From Polyangia bacterium (GTDB lineage: Bacteria > Myxococcota_A > Polyangia > Nannocystales > Nannocystaceae): a DNA stretch of 64,000 nt. Shown here piece after piece: positions 43,834 to 52,372 of this stretch. Within the stretch, counting starts at the first letter, position 1. Each line of letters starts with the position of its first letter. Position numbers and translations under genes: made by a program. Under the pieces are notes generated by a model that did no database searches, was not told the origin of the DNA, and saw nothing but the letters and a program-made list of their open reading frames with translations. Where the stretch lies: positions 1 to 64,000 of the forward strand of contig JAUIKS010000009.1 of assembly GCA_030430565.1 (NCBI GenBank), given 5' to 3'.

Positions 43834-45116
43834 AGCTCCTCGAGGAACTCGCCGACGTCGGGGTAGCTGGCCTCGAGGGTAGCGAAGTTGTCGGCGGCGT
43901 CGGAGCAGTGCAGCGCGGACTCGAGCGCGGCGGAGCTGGTGTACTTGCTGATCGCCCAGCTGATCTCGTCGTCGATGTAGGCGTCCTCGCAGTCGAACAG
44001 GCCGCCCGCGAGCTGGGCGCCGCAGACGCCCGCGGCCTCGGCGATCTCGAGGAAGTCCATGCCCTGCTCGTTCTGCAGCGAGCAGAGGCTGGAGAACGCG
44101 AGGTGACCGGTGCCGGCGATGCCGACGAGGCGCTTGGGCGCGGGGGAGCTGTCGTAGCCGCTCTTGGTGTTGCCGTAGGCCACCACCATGTCGTCCTGGG
44201 CGCCGAGCACGAGCGTGGACTGGAGCGTCGCGCCGGCCGAGACGCCGCCGCTGGCCATCGGGATCAGGACCTGGGCGACGCCGCCGAAGCCCTCGATCGC
44301 GCCGCCGCCGGCGCTGTGTCCGCTCATCGCGATGCGGCCGCCGTCGGCGGAGCCGGCGAGGAAGTCCATGCCGCCGGTCTGGGTCTGGAAGGCGCTGACC
44401 ATCTTGTTGACGTCGCCGGTCAGGTTCTGCGGGACCATGCCCTGTCCGCAGACGATGCCGAGCAGGTCCTTGAGCCATAGGCCGGGGTGGTCGGCGGACA
44501 TCACGATGAAGCCGCGGCTGGCCCAGTGGGTCATGAACTCGAGGGACTGCGAGCGGAAGCCGGCGGTGCCGTGGACGAAGACGACGCCGGGGAACGGGCC
44601 GTTGGCGCTGTCGATCGGGAGGTCGCGGTAGCAGTCGCAGGGCTGCCAGGGGTTCATCTCGTCGCTGACCTTGCCGACCTCGGAGTCGGGCAGGGCGTCG
44701 CGGATGTCGTAGACGACCGGATCGACGCCGCCGTCGGTGCCTGGGGTCGCCGGGTACCAGACCTCGACCGTGAGGCCGTCGATGTCGACCGTGCGCACGC
44801 CGACCGGCCACGGGCCCTGCAGCGAGGTGTCGCCGGGGTTCTCGAGCAGGGTCGCGCCGTCGCAGCCCATCGCGCCGCCGGGCGTGCCGGTCGTGCCCGC
44901 GGTGGTGGTCGCGTCGGTGTCGGTCGTCGTCGCGTCGCTCGTGCTCGCGTCGCTGCTCGCGTCCGAGCTCGCGCCGCCCATCGTCGTGCTCTCGCTGCCG
45001 CCGTCGCTGGTGCCCTGGTTGGTCCCCGCGCTGCCGTCGTCGCTGTCGCCGCAGGCCGAGAGCGAGAGCGTCAGGGTGATGGCGGCCAGTGAGCGGAGAA
45101 CGACGCGAGCGTGCAT
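43830..45116 (-). CDS. Alpha/beta-hydrolase lipoprotein
   Basis: A 428-aa protein from ATG 45116. Signal LAAITLTLSLSAC, a Ser/Thr/Asp linker of about 65 residues, then an alpha/beta-hydrolase fold: PFPGVVFVHGTAGFRS (oxyanion strand with His-Gly), nucleophile elbow SGHSAGGGAIEG, VLGAQDDMVVAYG (candidate acid Asp), and GTGHLAFSSL (candidate His). Several Cys pairs (CDCYRD, LFDCEDA) suggest an extracellular enzyme. The order resembles PAF-acetylhydrolase or dienelactone-hydrolase-like lipases; esterase or lipase activity is the likely role. Ends 9 bp before the TerC gene's stop on the same strand. Confidence 0.84.
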   Translation of the reverse strand: MHARVVLRSLAAITLTLSLSACGDSDDGSAGTNQGTSDGGSESTTMGGASSDASSDASTSDATTTDTDATTTAGTTGTPGGAMGCDGATLLENPGDTSLQGPWPVGVRTVDIDGLTVEVWYPATPGTDGGVDPVVYDIRDALPDSEVGKVSDEMNPWQPCDCYRDLPIDSANGPFPGVVFVHGTAGFRSQSLEFMTHWASRGFIVMSADHPGLWLKDLLGIVCGQGMVPQNLTGDVNKMVSAFQTQTGGMDFLAGSADGGRIAMSGHSAGGGAIEGFGGVAQVLIPMASGGVSAGATLQSTLVLGAQDDMVVAYGNTKSGYDSSPAPKRLVGIAGTGHLAFSSLCSLQNEQGMDFLEIAEAAGVCGAQLAGGLFDCEDAYIDDEISWAISKYTSSAALESALHCSDAADNFATLEASYPDVGEFLEEL

Positions 45117-45125
45117 GCTCGAGGT

Positions 45126-46316
45126 CTAGCCCGGAATTTTTGGAGCGTCACTCTCGGGGGACTCCATGGTCCCCGTCTTCGCCTGCGCCGGGAACTCGGG
45201 GAGCGTCGCGGCGTGCTCGCCATCGTCGCTATCGTCGTCGTCGTCGCCGTCGCGGAGGTTCTCCGGGGAGGACGCCGCGTTCTCGCGACCTCCGTCCGCG
45301 CCCTCGCTCGCGCCCTCGGCCTCGTCGGCTCCGTCGCCCGCGCGCTCCGAGTCGTCGGCCTTCGCCTCTTCCTTGGCTGGGAGCAGCAGGCTGGCGACCA
45401 CCGAGCCGACGAGCAGCGTGCCGACGATCGAGAGCGAGATCCGCGGGTCGATGTGCACCGGATCAAGCAGCGGCCCGAGGCCGCGCTCGAGGATCATCTT
45501 GGTGCCGATGAAGCTCAGGACCAGGCCGAGGCCGGCGTTGAGGAAGCGCAGCCGGTCGAGCACGTTCTCGAGCAGGAAGAACATGGCCCGCAGGCCCATG
45601 ATCGCGCAGATGTTGCTCGTGAAGACGATGAAGGGGTCGGTGGTGATGCCGAAGATCGCCGGGATCGAGTCCAGCGCGAACACGACGTCGGCGGTCTCGA
45701 TCATCAGCAGGGTGACGAACAGGGTGGTAGCGAAGGTCTTCCCGTCGCGGCGCACGAAGAAGCGCGGCCCCGAGAATTCGTCGGTGACGGGCAAGAAGCG
45801 CTCGGCCTGGCGCTTGACCCAGTTGTCCTTGTCCATCGGGTCGTCGTCGTCGTCGATGAACAGCAGCCGGACGCCCGTGTAGAGGAGGAAGGCGCCGAAG
45901 AAGTACAGCGTCCAGCGGAACGCGTTGACGAGCCCGAGGCCGGCGACGATGAACACGCCGCGCAGGATGATGGCGCCCAGGATGCCGGCGTAGAGGACCC
46001 GGTGCAGGTAGGCGACCGGGACCTTCATGTACCGGAACAGGACGATGAAGACGAAGATGTTGTCGACGCTGAGCGCCTTCTCGATGATGTACGCGTTGAG
46101 GAACTGATAGCCCTTGGTCGAGCCGTAGGCCCAGAACACGTAGCCGTTGAAGGCCAGGCTCAGCAGCACCCAGGCGACCGACCACAGCGCCGCCTCCCGC
46201 AGGCTGACGCGGTGCGCCTTGCGGTGGAATACGCCCAGGTCCAGCGCCAGCAGGACGCAGACACCGAACAGGAAGCCGCCCCACGCGAGCAGCGATCCGC
46301 TAGAGGCACCAAGCAC
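45126..46316 (-). CDS. TerC-family integral membrane protein (metal exporter type)
   Basis: A 396-aa protein from GTG 46316 with seven or more membrane helices. Family motifs are ALDLGVFHRKAH, the conserved acidic helix YIIEKALSVDNIFVFIVLF, GAIILRGVFI, and the paired helix LLMIETADVVFALDSIPAIF, with NICAIMGLRAMFFLLE. Members (Alx, YkoY type) export manganese or other metals, and the conserved acidic residues in those helices form the ion path. The C-terminal about 90 residues are an acidic, Ala-rich tail that looks disordered. No yybP-ykoY riboswitch consensus was found upstream. Follows a small lipoprotein gene by 8 bp. Confidence 0.9.
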   Translation of the reverse strand: MLGASSGSLLAWGGFLFGVCVLLALDLGVFHRKAHRVSLREAALWSVAWVLLSLAFNGYVFWAYGSTKGYQFLNAYIIEKALSVDNIFVFIVLFRYMKVPVAYLHRVLYAGILGAIILRGVFIVAGLGLVNAFRWTLYFFGAFLLYTGVRLLFIDDDDDPMDKDNWVKRQAERFLPVTDEFSGPRFFVRRDGKTFATTLFVTLLMIETADVVFALDSIPAIFGITTDPFIVFTSNICAIMGLRAMFFLLENVLDRLRFLNAGLGLVLSFIGTKMILERGLGPLLDPVHIDPRISLSIVGTLLVGSVVASLLLPAKEEAKADDSERAGDGADEAEGASEGADGGRENAASSPENLRDGDDDDDSDDGEHAATLPEFPAQAKTGTMESPESDAPKIPG

Positions 46317-46324
46317 GTTCGGTG

Positions 46325-46840
46325 CTACTTGGTGAGTGTCGCGATCTCGTCGGCCTTGACGCGAACGTAGAGCTTGCGCGGCTTCGACTCCGCCTCGTAG
46401 CGGAGACCGATCAGCGTGCCCTTGAATTGCAGCGGGCGGTGCGGATGCAGCGCCTTGCCCATCTCACGGGTGGTGAAGATCTTGTACTCGATCTGGATCT
46501 CGTAGAGCACCGGGTCGGGCGTGTGGGCCACGACCTCGTACTCGCCGTGCTGGAAGTCCTCGACGGTCTCGCCCAGCCCGTTGCCCGCGACCAGGACCGC
46601 CTGACCGGTGAACGCGCCGGCCTGCCCCTTGAGCTCCTCGACGAAGCCGTCGCGCTTCTCGGCGGGCAGGGTGTTAAACGCGTCGAGGCGCTCCTTGTTG
46701 AAGGTCAGATCGGCGGTCTGCGGCTGATAGCTGTCCGGGTACGCGAGGATGTCCTTCTTCTCGCCGCCGTCACACGCAGACATGGGGACGGCGAGGAGCG
46801 GCGCGGCGAGGACCACGAGCAGCGGTAGCCGAAATCGCAT
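46325..46840 (-). CDS. Small lipoprotein upstream of terC
   Basis: A 171-aa protein from ATG 46840. Signal LPLLVVLAAPLLAVPMSAC. The mature sequence is a single soluble domain (YPDSYQPQTADLTFNKERLD, VLVAGNGLGETVEDFQHGEY, IEYKIFTTREMGKAL) with no recognised motif; the strand-rich end has KLYVRVKADEIATL. Overlap with the terC gene is tight (8 bp), so the proteins may act together in metal handling. The upstream frame is open to 46915 but lacks a signal peptide. Confidence 0.7.
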   Translation of the reverse strand: MRFRLPLLVVLAAPLLAVPMSACDGGEKKDILAYPDSYQPQTADLTFNKERLDAFNTLPAEKRDGFVEELKGQAGAFTGQAVLVAGNGLGETVEDFQHGEYEVVAHTPDPVLYEIQIEYKIFTTREMGKALHPHRPLQFKGTLIGLRYEAESKPRKLYVRVKADEIATLTK

Positions 46841-47005
46841 GGACGGCAACCTAGCACGAACTGTGTGAGCGGGGTCCATGGGTCCGCACAAGCCCATGAG
46901 AGGTTCCTTGCGCAATTGGCGCGGTTGCCGCGGGCGTGCGGCGCAGGTGACACCACGCCGTACACACCAGCGCGCCCCTGGGAATTCCGCAGAAATCCGA
47001 CGTCC

Positions 47006-47827
47006 CTAAAAATCCGCCGCTGGGCCGTGGCTGACGACATCCGAGCCGAGCGATGCCGCGAGCCGCTCACGCGCGGCCCGTACCTGTGCGCCTCGCTCGT
47101 TCGGAGCCTCGAGCGTCACGCGGATGACGCAGCGCAGTCGCCCGTTCTCGCCGCGGCTCCAGCGTGGGTACGAGCCAATTTCGACCCCGGGGAACTCCGC
47201 GACGACGCGGTCGAGGGTCGGCGCGAGGTCGGCCTCGTCGATCTCGGTGTGCACGAGCTCGAGGGTCCACGCGGAGGTCCCGGGGAGCTCCCCCTCGAGC
47301 GCCTCGAGCGTGTCGATCTTCGACTGGCAAAGCTCGGGAATGCCCGGAAGAATGTAGATTCTGCCGTCGCCGAAGGCCGGGACATCGAGGCGCAGGACCG
47401 GCCAGCCTGGGCCCGCGCGCAGCTGGATCCCCTCGGGGAGGTCGGCCATCTTGAGCGCCGCCTCGCTGAGGCGGTCTTTGAAGTGCTCGCGCAGGATGCT
47501 GGCCATACCCTCGTGTCGGCGCAGCGGGTGGCCGGTGGCCTGCGCGACCGCCTCGAGGGTCACGTCGTCGTGGGTCGGGCCGACGCCACCGGAGGTGAAA
47601 ACGAGCGGAGTTCGCGCGAGCAGCCGCAGGAGCGCGTCGCCGATGATCACGAGGTCATCCTCGACGGTGCAGATCTCGAGCAGGCGGATCCCCCGGCGTC
47701 GCATCATCCGCGCCAGCGCGTAGCCGTTCTTGTCACGGATCTTGCCGCTCAAGAGCTCGTTGCCGATCAGCAGCACCGCGGCGGTCGGCGGCTCGCTGGG
47801 GGAGTCGGAGTCTGGGGCCAAGACCAT
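47006..47827 (-). CDS. CinA-type molybdopterin-binding (MoCF) domain protein
   Basis: A 273-aa cytoplasmic protein. Signature segments: AAVLLIGNELLSGKIRDKNG, the GVGPTHDD loop in VFTSGGVGPTHDDVTLEAVA, and RIYILPGIPELCQ. These match the N-terminal COG1058 domain of CinA, which in characterised members is an ADP-ribose/NAD pyrophosphatase or a nicotinamide-nucleotide recycling enzyme. The C-terminal deamidase domain of full-length CinA is absent. Stand-alone proteins of this kind are common. Start ATG 47827. Confidence 0.87.
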   Translation of the reverse strand: MVLAPDSDSPSEPPTAAVLLIGNELLSGKIRDKNGYALARMMRRRGIRLLEICTVEDDLVIIGDALLRLLARTPLVFTSGGVGPTHDDVTLEAVAQATGHPLRRHEGMASILREHFKDRLSEAALKMADLPEGIQLRAGPGWPVLRLDVPAFGDGRIYILPGIPELCQSKIDTLEALEGELPGTSAWTLELVHTEIDEADLAPTLDRVVAEFPGVEIGSYPRWSRGENGRLRCVIRVTLEAPNERGAQVRAARERLAASLGSDVVSHGPAADF

Positions 47828-48062
47828 GGGCGCTACGACGCGGCGACGCGGTAGAAGAAGCTGCAGAAGCAGGAGAGGTCGCGCCCTGGGAGGGCGAGAC
47901 CCGGCGCGGCGAGAGTAGCAAGCCGCGACCTGGCGCGCTGCCGTCTGCGTTCGATTGAGTCGACCACCTCCTCCGCGAGCGGCGTAGCGGGCGCGACCCC
48001 GGCGCGCGCTTGACGGGGCCAGGTCGGCGAGTGAAGGTCCGTCCGACGCGGGGTGGAGCTAG

Positions 48063-49121
48063 ATGTCGAGCGAGACGCAGCAGGCGAAGGACGACGGGCA
48101 CAACACGGATCGATCCGGGCCTGGGCCTGGGCGAGCAGGACGCGATCTCGTCGGCATCGATCGCCTCCCGCTCGCGGACGCGTGCCGCCTGCTCGAGCAG
48201 GCTGCGGCGCTGCGCCCCGTGATCGAGCGCGGACCCGGCCGACGGCGCGAGGTCGCCCGTCGGCTCGAGATGCTGCGCGGCTGCACGGTGGTCAACCTGT
48301 TCTTCGAACCGAGCACCCGCACGAGAACGAGCTTCGAAATCGCGGGGCAGCGGCTCGGCGCCGACATGGTCAACTTCTTCAGCGACGGCTCGACCTCGGC
48401 GGCCAAGGGCGAGACCGTGCTCGACACCGTGCGGACCCTGGAGGCGATGGGCGTCGACGCGCTCGTGATCCGCGGTCGTCAGGACTTGTTGCCGCACAAG
48501 CTCGCGGACTCGGGCCTCGTCAACGCGCGGGTCGTCAACGCCGGCGACGGGCGCAACGAGCACCCGACCCAGGCGCTGCTCGACGCGCTGACGATCCTCG
48601 AGGCCTTCGAGCGCTCGCCGAGCGACGGCGCGCGCGCGCTCGCGGGCCTGCGCGTGGCGATCTGCGGCGACATCCTGCACTCCCGGGTCGCGCACTCCGG
48701 CGCGCGCCTGCTGGCGATGCTCGGCGCCGAGCTCCGGATCGCCGGCCCGCCCGGGCTGGTCGCCGAGGACGCGGGATCCAGCGAGTCGGTCCGAGCCGTG
48801 GCCTCGCTCGACGAGGCGATCGAGGGCGCGCACGTCATCATGATGCTGCGGATCCAGCGCGAGCGCCTGGCCAGCAGCCTCGTGCTGCCCGATGTCGCGG
48901 CCTACCACGCCGAGTGGGGCTTGACCGCGCGCCGTCTGGAGCGCGCGCACCCGGACGCGATCGTCATGCACCCCGGCCCGATGAACCGGGGCGTCGAGAT
49001 AGCGAGCAACGTGGCCGATGGGCCACGTTCAAAGATCCTCCGTCAGGTCGCGCTCGGCGTGGTCGTGCGCATGGCCGTGCTCGCGCGCGCCTGCGGCGTG
49101 CCGCTCGAGCCGGCGCGGTGA
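48063..49121 (+). CDS. pyrB: Aspartate carbamoyltransferase, catalytic subunit
   Basis: A 352-aa enzyme of pyrimidine synthesis that joins carbamoyl phosphate and aspartate. Diagnostic motifs: FEPSTRTRTSFE (carbamoyl-phosphate binding), STSAAKGET, GDGRNEHPTQALLD, MMLRIQRER and MHPGPMNRGVEI. The N-terminal about 25 residues are a disordered extension. ATG 48063 is preceded by GGTGGAGC. It is followed 39 bp later by carA, so both steps supplying carbamoyl aspartate are adjacent. No pyrI or pyrC is in the window. Confidence 0.96.
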   Translation: MSSETQQAKDDGHNTDRSGPGPGRAGRDLVGIDRLPLADACRLLEQAAALRPVIERGPGRRREVARRLEMLRGCTVVNLFFEPSTRTRTSFEIAGQRLGADMVNFFSDGSTSAAKGETVLDTVRTLEAMGVDALVIRGRQDLLPHKLADSGLVNARVVNAGDGRNEHPTQALLDALTILEAFERSPSDGARALAGLRVAICGDILHSRVAHSGARLLAMLGAELRIAGPPGLVAEDAGSSESVRAVASLDEAIEGAHVIMMLRIQRERLASSLVLPDVAAYHAEWGLTARRLERAHPDAIVMHPGPMNRGVEIASNVADGPRSKILRQVALGVVVRMAVLARACGVPLEPAR

Positions 49122-49160
49122 GATGAGCGTGTTCGTAAAGACAGGCGAAAGCGAGAGCGT

Positions 49161-50420
49161 GTGACGACAGCGAGACGACCAGCGCCCACCTCGGAGTCCC
49201 TCGTCCGTGACCTCGGCCCCGCGCTGGGGCCCTACCGCGGCCCCGCGACGCTCGTGCTGGCCGACGGCCGGGTGTTTCGCGGGCTCGGCTTCGGCGGGCT
49301 CGGCACGGCGATCGGCGAGGTCGTGTTCAACACCGCGATGTCCGGCTACCAGGAGATCATCACCGACCCCTCCTACACGAAGCAGCTGGTCTGCCTGACC
49401 GCCTCGGAGATCGGCAACGTCGGCGTCAACCGGGAGGACGAGGAGTCGCGCGGGCACGGCTGCGCCGGCCTGCTCGTCCGCTCGCTCTCGCCGGTGGTCT
49501 CCAACTACCGCGCCGAGCAGCCGCTGGCCGCGTACCTCGAGGCGCGCGGGATCCCGGGGATGGCCGAGTTCGACACGCGCGCGCTGACCCGCCACATCCG
49601 CGAGGCCGGCGCGATGATGGCGGCGCTCAGCACCGAGCTGCATGACGCGGACGCGCTGCTCGAGCGCGTGCGCGCGGCCCCGGGCATGGAGGGGGCGGAT
49701 CTCGCCAGCCAGGTCAGCACGCCGACGATCTACAGCTGGGACCAGCGCTCCTGGGACGCGCGGCACAACGCGAGCGCCAGCGCGCGCACGGCCGCGCAGG
49801 CCGACGCGCCCGCGGACGTGCACATCGTCGTCGTCGACTTCGGCGTCAAGCACAACATCCTCCGGCGCCTGCGCGACGCGGGCGCGCGCAGCACCGTCGT
49901 GCCCCACACGACGACGGTCGCGCAGCTGCTCGCGCTCGCGCCCGACGGCGTGCTGCTGAGCAACGGCCCCGGGGACCCGGCCGCCTGCGAGTCCGCGATC
50001 CTCGAGATCCGCAGCCTGCTCAAGCGCCACCCCGCGCTGCCGGTCTTCGGGATCTGTCTCGGGCACCAGATCCTCTGCCTCGCGCTCGGCGGGCGCACCT
50101 ACAAGCTCAAGTTCGGGCACCACGGCGGCAACCACCCGGTCCGTGACGAGCGCAGCGGCGCGGTCGCGATCACCTCGCAAAACCACGGCTTCGCGGTCGA
50201 TCTCGAGTCGATCTCGCGGGCCGGCGCGGTCCAAGGCGTCGAGCTCACCCAGGTCAACCTCTTCGATCAGACGGTCGCCGGCTTCGCGCTCACGGGCCGA
50301 CCGGTCTCGGGCGTGCAGTACCACCCCGAGGACGCGCCCGGGCCCCACGACGCCGGCGCGCTGATCCAGACCTTCGTCCGCGACGTCCGCAGCCGCATCC
50401 GCAGCCGCCGCGATGCTTGA
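49161..50420 (+). CDS. carA: Carbamoyl-phosphate synthase small (glutaminase) subunit
   Basis: A 419-aa protein from GTG 49161. The N-terminal small-subunit domain (GTAIGEVVFNTAMSGYQEII, SLSPVVSNYRAEQPL) is followed by a class I glutamine amidotransferase: VVVDFGVKHNILRRL, LSNGPGDPAACE, catalytic Cys in FGICLGHQILC, then FGHHGGNHPV and the catalytic His in VQYHPEDAPGP. It supplies ammonia to the large subunit (CarB), which is not in this window. Ends overlapping a downstream gene. Confidence 0.96.
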   Translation: MTTARRPAPTSESLVRDLGPALGPYRGPATLVLADGRVFRGLGFGGLGTAIGEVVFNTAMSGYQEIITDPSYTKQLVCLTASEIGNVGVNREDEESRGHGCAGLLVRSLSPVVSNYRAEQPLAAYLEARGIPGMAEFDTRALTRHIREAGAMMAALSTELHDADALLERVRAAPGMEGADLASQVSTPTIYSWDQRSWDARHNASASARTAAQADAPADVHIVVVDFGVKHNILRRLRDAGARSTVVPHTTTVAQLLALAPDGVLLSNGPGDPAACESAILEIRSLLKRHPALPVFGICLGHQILCLALGGRTYKLKFGHHGGNHPVRDERSGAVAITSQNHGFAVDLESISRAGAVQGVELTQVNLFDQTVAGFALTGRPVSGVQYHPEDAPGPHDAGALIQTFVRDVRSRIRSRRDA

Positions 50421-51081
50421 GCGCGGCAGCCCGCCCCCGCACGAGCGCTGGGGCGCGAGCCTGGACAGCCTCGCCGAGCGCGTGTTCTCGGGCCCCGACG
50501 GGCATGAGCGCGCGCGGCCGCTGCTGGCCGCGCACGACCGCGTCATCGGGCGGATCGTCGGCAGCGACGACCAGCACGAGCTGCTGCGCGCGAGCCGGAT
50601 CGACTGGGCGCTGTGCGAGGCCCGGCCGCCCGAGCTCGTGGACCCGAAGGCCGTCGACACCTGGGCGTGGCGCGTCGCCAGCGACCGCGTGCCCGGGATC
50701 CGCAGCGCGCCCGACGATGTCGCGATCGCCGGCTCGGTCGCGGGGCTCTTCGAGGTCTGGCCGGGTCGGCGCGCGTGGCTGCGGGACCGCCTGAGCGGCC
50801 TGAGCGTCGAGCTCGACGGCCGGATCGACGAGCGCGCGCTCGCGGTCGGGAGCGGACCCGGCGCGCTGTGGGACGCGCGGGTCGTGCTCGGGGCCCACGG
50901 CGCGGTGCTGTGTCGACGGCCGATCGAGTACCCGCTCGCGATCCTGCCCATGCTCGAGCGAGCGCACGCGCGGTCCTTCGGCGCGCGCCCGTGCCCGCTG
51001 CTCCCGCTGCGGCGCGCGTGGATCCTGTGGCGACGCTCGCGCGGCGGCGCGCCGCAGGAGTTCTTCGCGCGCGTCCTGTGA
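50413..51081 (+). CDS. Hypothetical protein overlapping carA
   Basis: A 222-aa protein whose ATG at 50413 overlaps the carA stop, implying coupled translation. It is Arg/Ala/Leu-rich and soluble, with segments HDRVIGRIVGSDDQHELLRA, PKAVDTWAWRVASDRVPGIR and ALWDARVVLGAHGAVL. No signal peptide or recognised motif. The C-terminus (LPLRRAWILWRRSRGG) is basic. The start and frame look genuine because no competing frame shows motifs; function unknown. Confidence 0.66.
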   Translation: MLERGSPPPHERWGASLDSLAERVFSGPDGHERARPLLAAHDRVIGRIVGSDDQHELLRASRIDWALCEARPPELVDPKAVDTWAWRVASDRVPGIRSAPDDVAIAGSVAGLFEVWPGRRAWLRDRLSGLSVELDGRIDERALAVGSGPGALWDARVVLGAHGAVLCRRPIEYPLAILPMLERAHARSFGARPCPLLPLRRAWILWRRSRGGAPQEFFARVL

Positions 51082-51110
51082 GCGCGGGCGGAGCGCGGCG
51101 AGCGCGAGAA

Positions 51111-51132
51111 GACATGCTCGAGTGAACATGTC
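51111..51132. repeat. ACATGT-type inverted repeat in a convergent gap
   Basis: GACATG (51111-51116) and CATGTC (51127-51132), perfect 6-bp arms with 10 nt between, just past the 50413-51081 gene. Confidence 0.6.
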
Positions 51133-51147
51133 CCCGCGTTAAACGAG

Positions 51148-51180
51148 CGAGCGCCCGCTGCCGCAGGCAACGGGCGCTCG
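51148..51180. terminator. Bidirectional terminator between convergent genes
   Basis: Perfect 10-bp arms CGAGCGCCCG (51148-51157) and CGGGCGCTCG (51171-51180). Reading the minus strand, CTCGTTTAAC follows the stem, giving a modest T-run. Serves the minus-strand lipoprotein gene that ends at 51195 and possibly the plus-strand gene. Confidence 0.85.
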
Positions 51181-51194
51181 GGGTCGCGCGCGCG

Positions 51195-52163
51195 TCAGGC
51201 CGGGACGGCGCAGACGCCCACGTCCTCGTGTCCGGGCGGCGCGGTCCCAGGATCGTACCAGGGCTGGCACTCCTCCGGCGCCACGCACGGGTCCGCCTCG
51301 GTGAGGTCGCACCACGGGGAGCAGCAGCGCTCTGCGGCGCAGTCCGAGAGCGAGCCCGAGCCGATGCAGACATTGCCCGGCAGACAGCTCTGGATCGTGT
51401 AGCACTCGCCGCCGTCCGACGGCGCGTCGTTCTTGGTGACCGCGCAGACGAAGGCGTCGCCGCCCGAGTAGCAGCCCTGTCCGTCGGGACAGTCCTGAAT
51501 CAGCGGGTCGCAGGGATCCTCGCACAGCGGCAGGTTGCCGTCGTTGAACGAGATGCACTCTGCCGAGGCCTGCCCCTTATTCGCGCAGCTGTCGGCGTCG
51601 TTGATGTCGCAGAGGTTCAGGCACACGCCCATGCCCGTGCTGCCGCTCGTCTCGGTCATGCAGAACAGGCCCTCGGCGCAGTCGTCGTTGTTCTCGTCGC
51701 GCGTGCAGGGGTCACCGAACTGCCCCTCGCCGATGATCGGCTGGCAGTGCAGCGAGTCGACGCAGCAGTAGCCCGGCTCCTGGACGTAGGGGGTGCACTT
51801 CTCGCCGTCGGGGCAGTCCTGCGCGCCCGGATCACACTGTGGTCCACCACCCGGCATGTCGGTCGGGCAGATGAAGTCACAGTCGCCGTCACCGTCGCCG
51901 TCGCCGTCACCGTCGCCGTCGCCGTCTCCGTCTCCATCGCCGGAATTCGAGTTCGAGTCCGAGCCGCCCGTCATCGGGCCAGCGGTCGTGCCGTCGTCGT
52001 CGTCGTCGTCGCCGTTGTCGTCGTCGTCGTCGTCGTCGTCGTCGTCTTCGGCAGCGGTCTCACTCGTCTCGTTCTTGTCGTCGGGGCCGCACGCGAACGA
52101 GAAGGTGAGCGCGAACGTGCTGAGCAACGCCGCGAGGGCTTGGTTTCGACGGATTGTCATCAT
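51195..52163 (-). CDS. Cysteine-rich lipoprotein with Asp-rich and Gly-Asp linkers
   Basis: A 322-aa protein from ATG 52163 or 52160 (GGAGG a few nt upstream). Signal ALAALLSTFALTFSFAC, then an extremely acidic linker: a run of ten Asp, NG, six more Asp, and after a Ser/Asn stretch ten Gly-Asp repeats. About 28 cysteines follow in small modules (CPTDMPGGGPQCDPGAQDC, CCVDSLHC, DPCTRDENNDDCAEGLFC, CVAPEECQPW) of the type seen in disulfide-rich surface proteins. The cysteine pattern repeats roughly every 30-40 residues. Exported, lipidated and presumably disulfide-bonded; ligand unknown. Terminator downstream. Confidence 0.84.
   Translation of the reverse strand: MMTIRRNQALAALLSTFALTFSFACGPDDKNETSETAAEDDDDDDDDDDNGDDDDDDGTTAGPMTGGSDSNSNSGDGDGDGDGDGDGDGDGDGDCDFICPTDMPGGGPQCDPGAQDCPDGEKCTPYVQEPGYCCVDSLHCQPIIGEGQFGDPCTRDENNDDCAEGLFCMTETSGSTGMGVCLNLCDINDADSCANKGQASAECISFNDGNLPLCEDPCDPLIQDCPDGQGCYSGGDAFVCAVTKNDAPSDGGECYTIQSCLPGNVCIGSGSLSDCAAERCCSPWCDLTEADPCVAPEECQPWYDPGTAPPGHEDVGVCAVPA
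51882..52050. repeat. Hexamer (Gly-Asp) and GTC-triplet (poly-Asp) repeats inside the Cys-rich lipoprotein
   Basis: Ten 6-bp units at 51882-51941, mostly GTCGCC with GTCACC, GTCTCC and ATCGCC variants, encode Gly-Asp. A run of GTC triplets (about 51990-52050) encodes the poly-Asp stretches. Confidence 0.9.
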
Positions 52164-52372
52164 TGTGGGATCCTCCAGGAATGTGCCAAAAGCCTGCCAG
52201 TGCGCGACAATATCACGGCAAGAGCGGAATCGGGGATTTTGACTGTGTTGGGGGGTAGAGTCCCCAGGTCTTCAAAGGAGCCGCAGCCAGGGTTTTTGCC
52301 GGTACAAGCGCCGATCGCTTTGTGTACAAGATCGCGTCGGCAATCGGTGGACTCCAAGGGGTGGCGAGAACG

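Noticed and set aside
47733..48971. 412-codon minus-strand frame over pyrB
   Set aside because: Arg/Ala-rich antisense shadow of pyrB; pyrB motifs on the plus strand are unambiguous.
52230..52270. Sigma70 promoter TTGACT...TAGAGT before gpsA
   Set aside because: Spacing is only about 11 nt, too short for a normal promoter.
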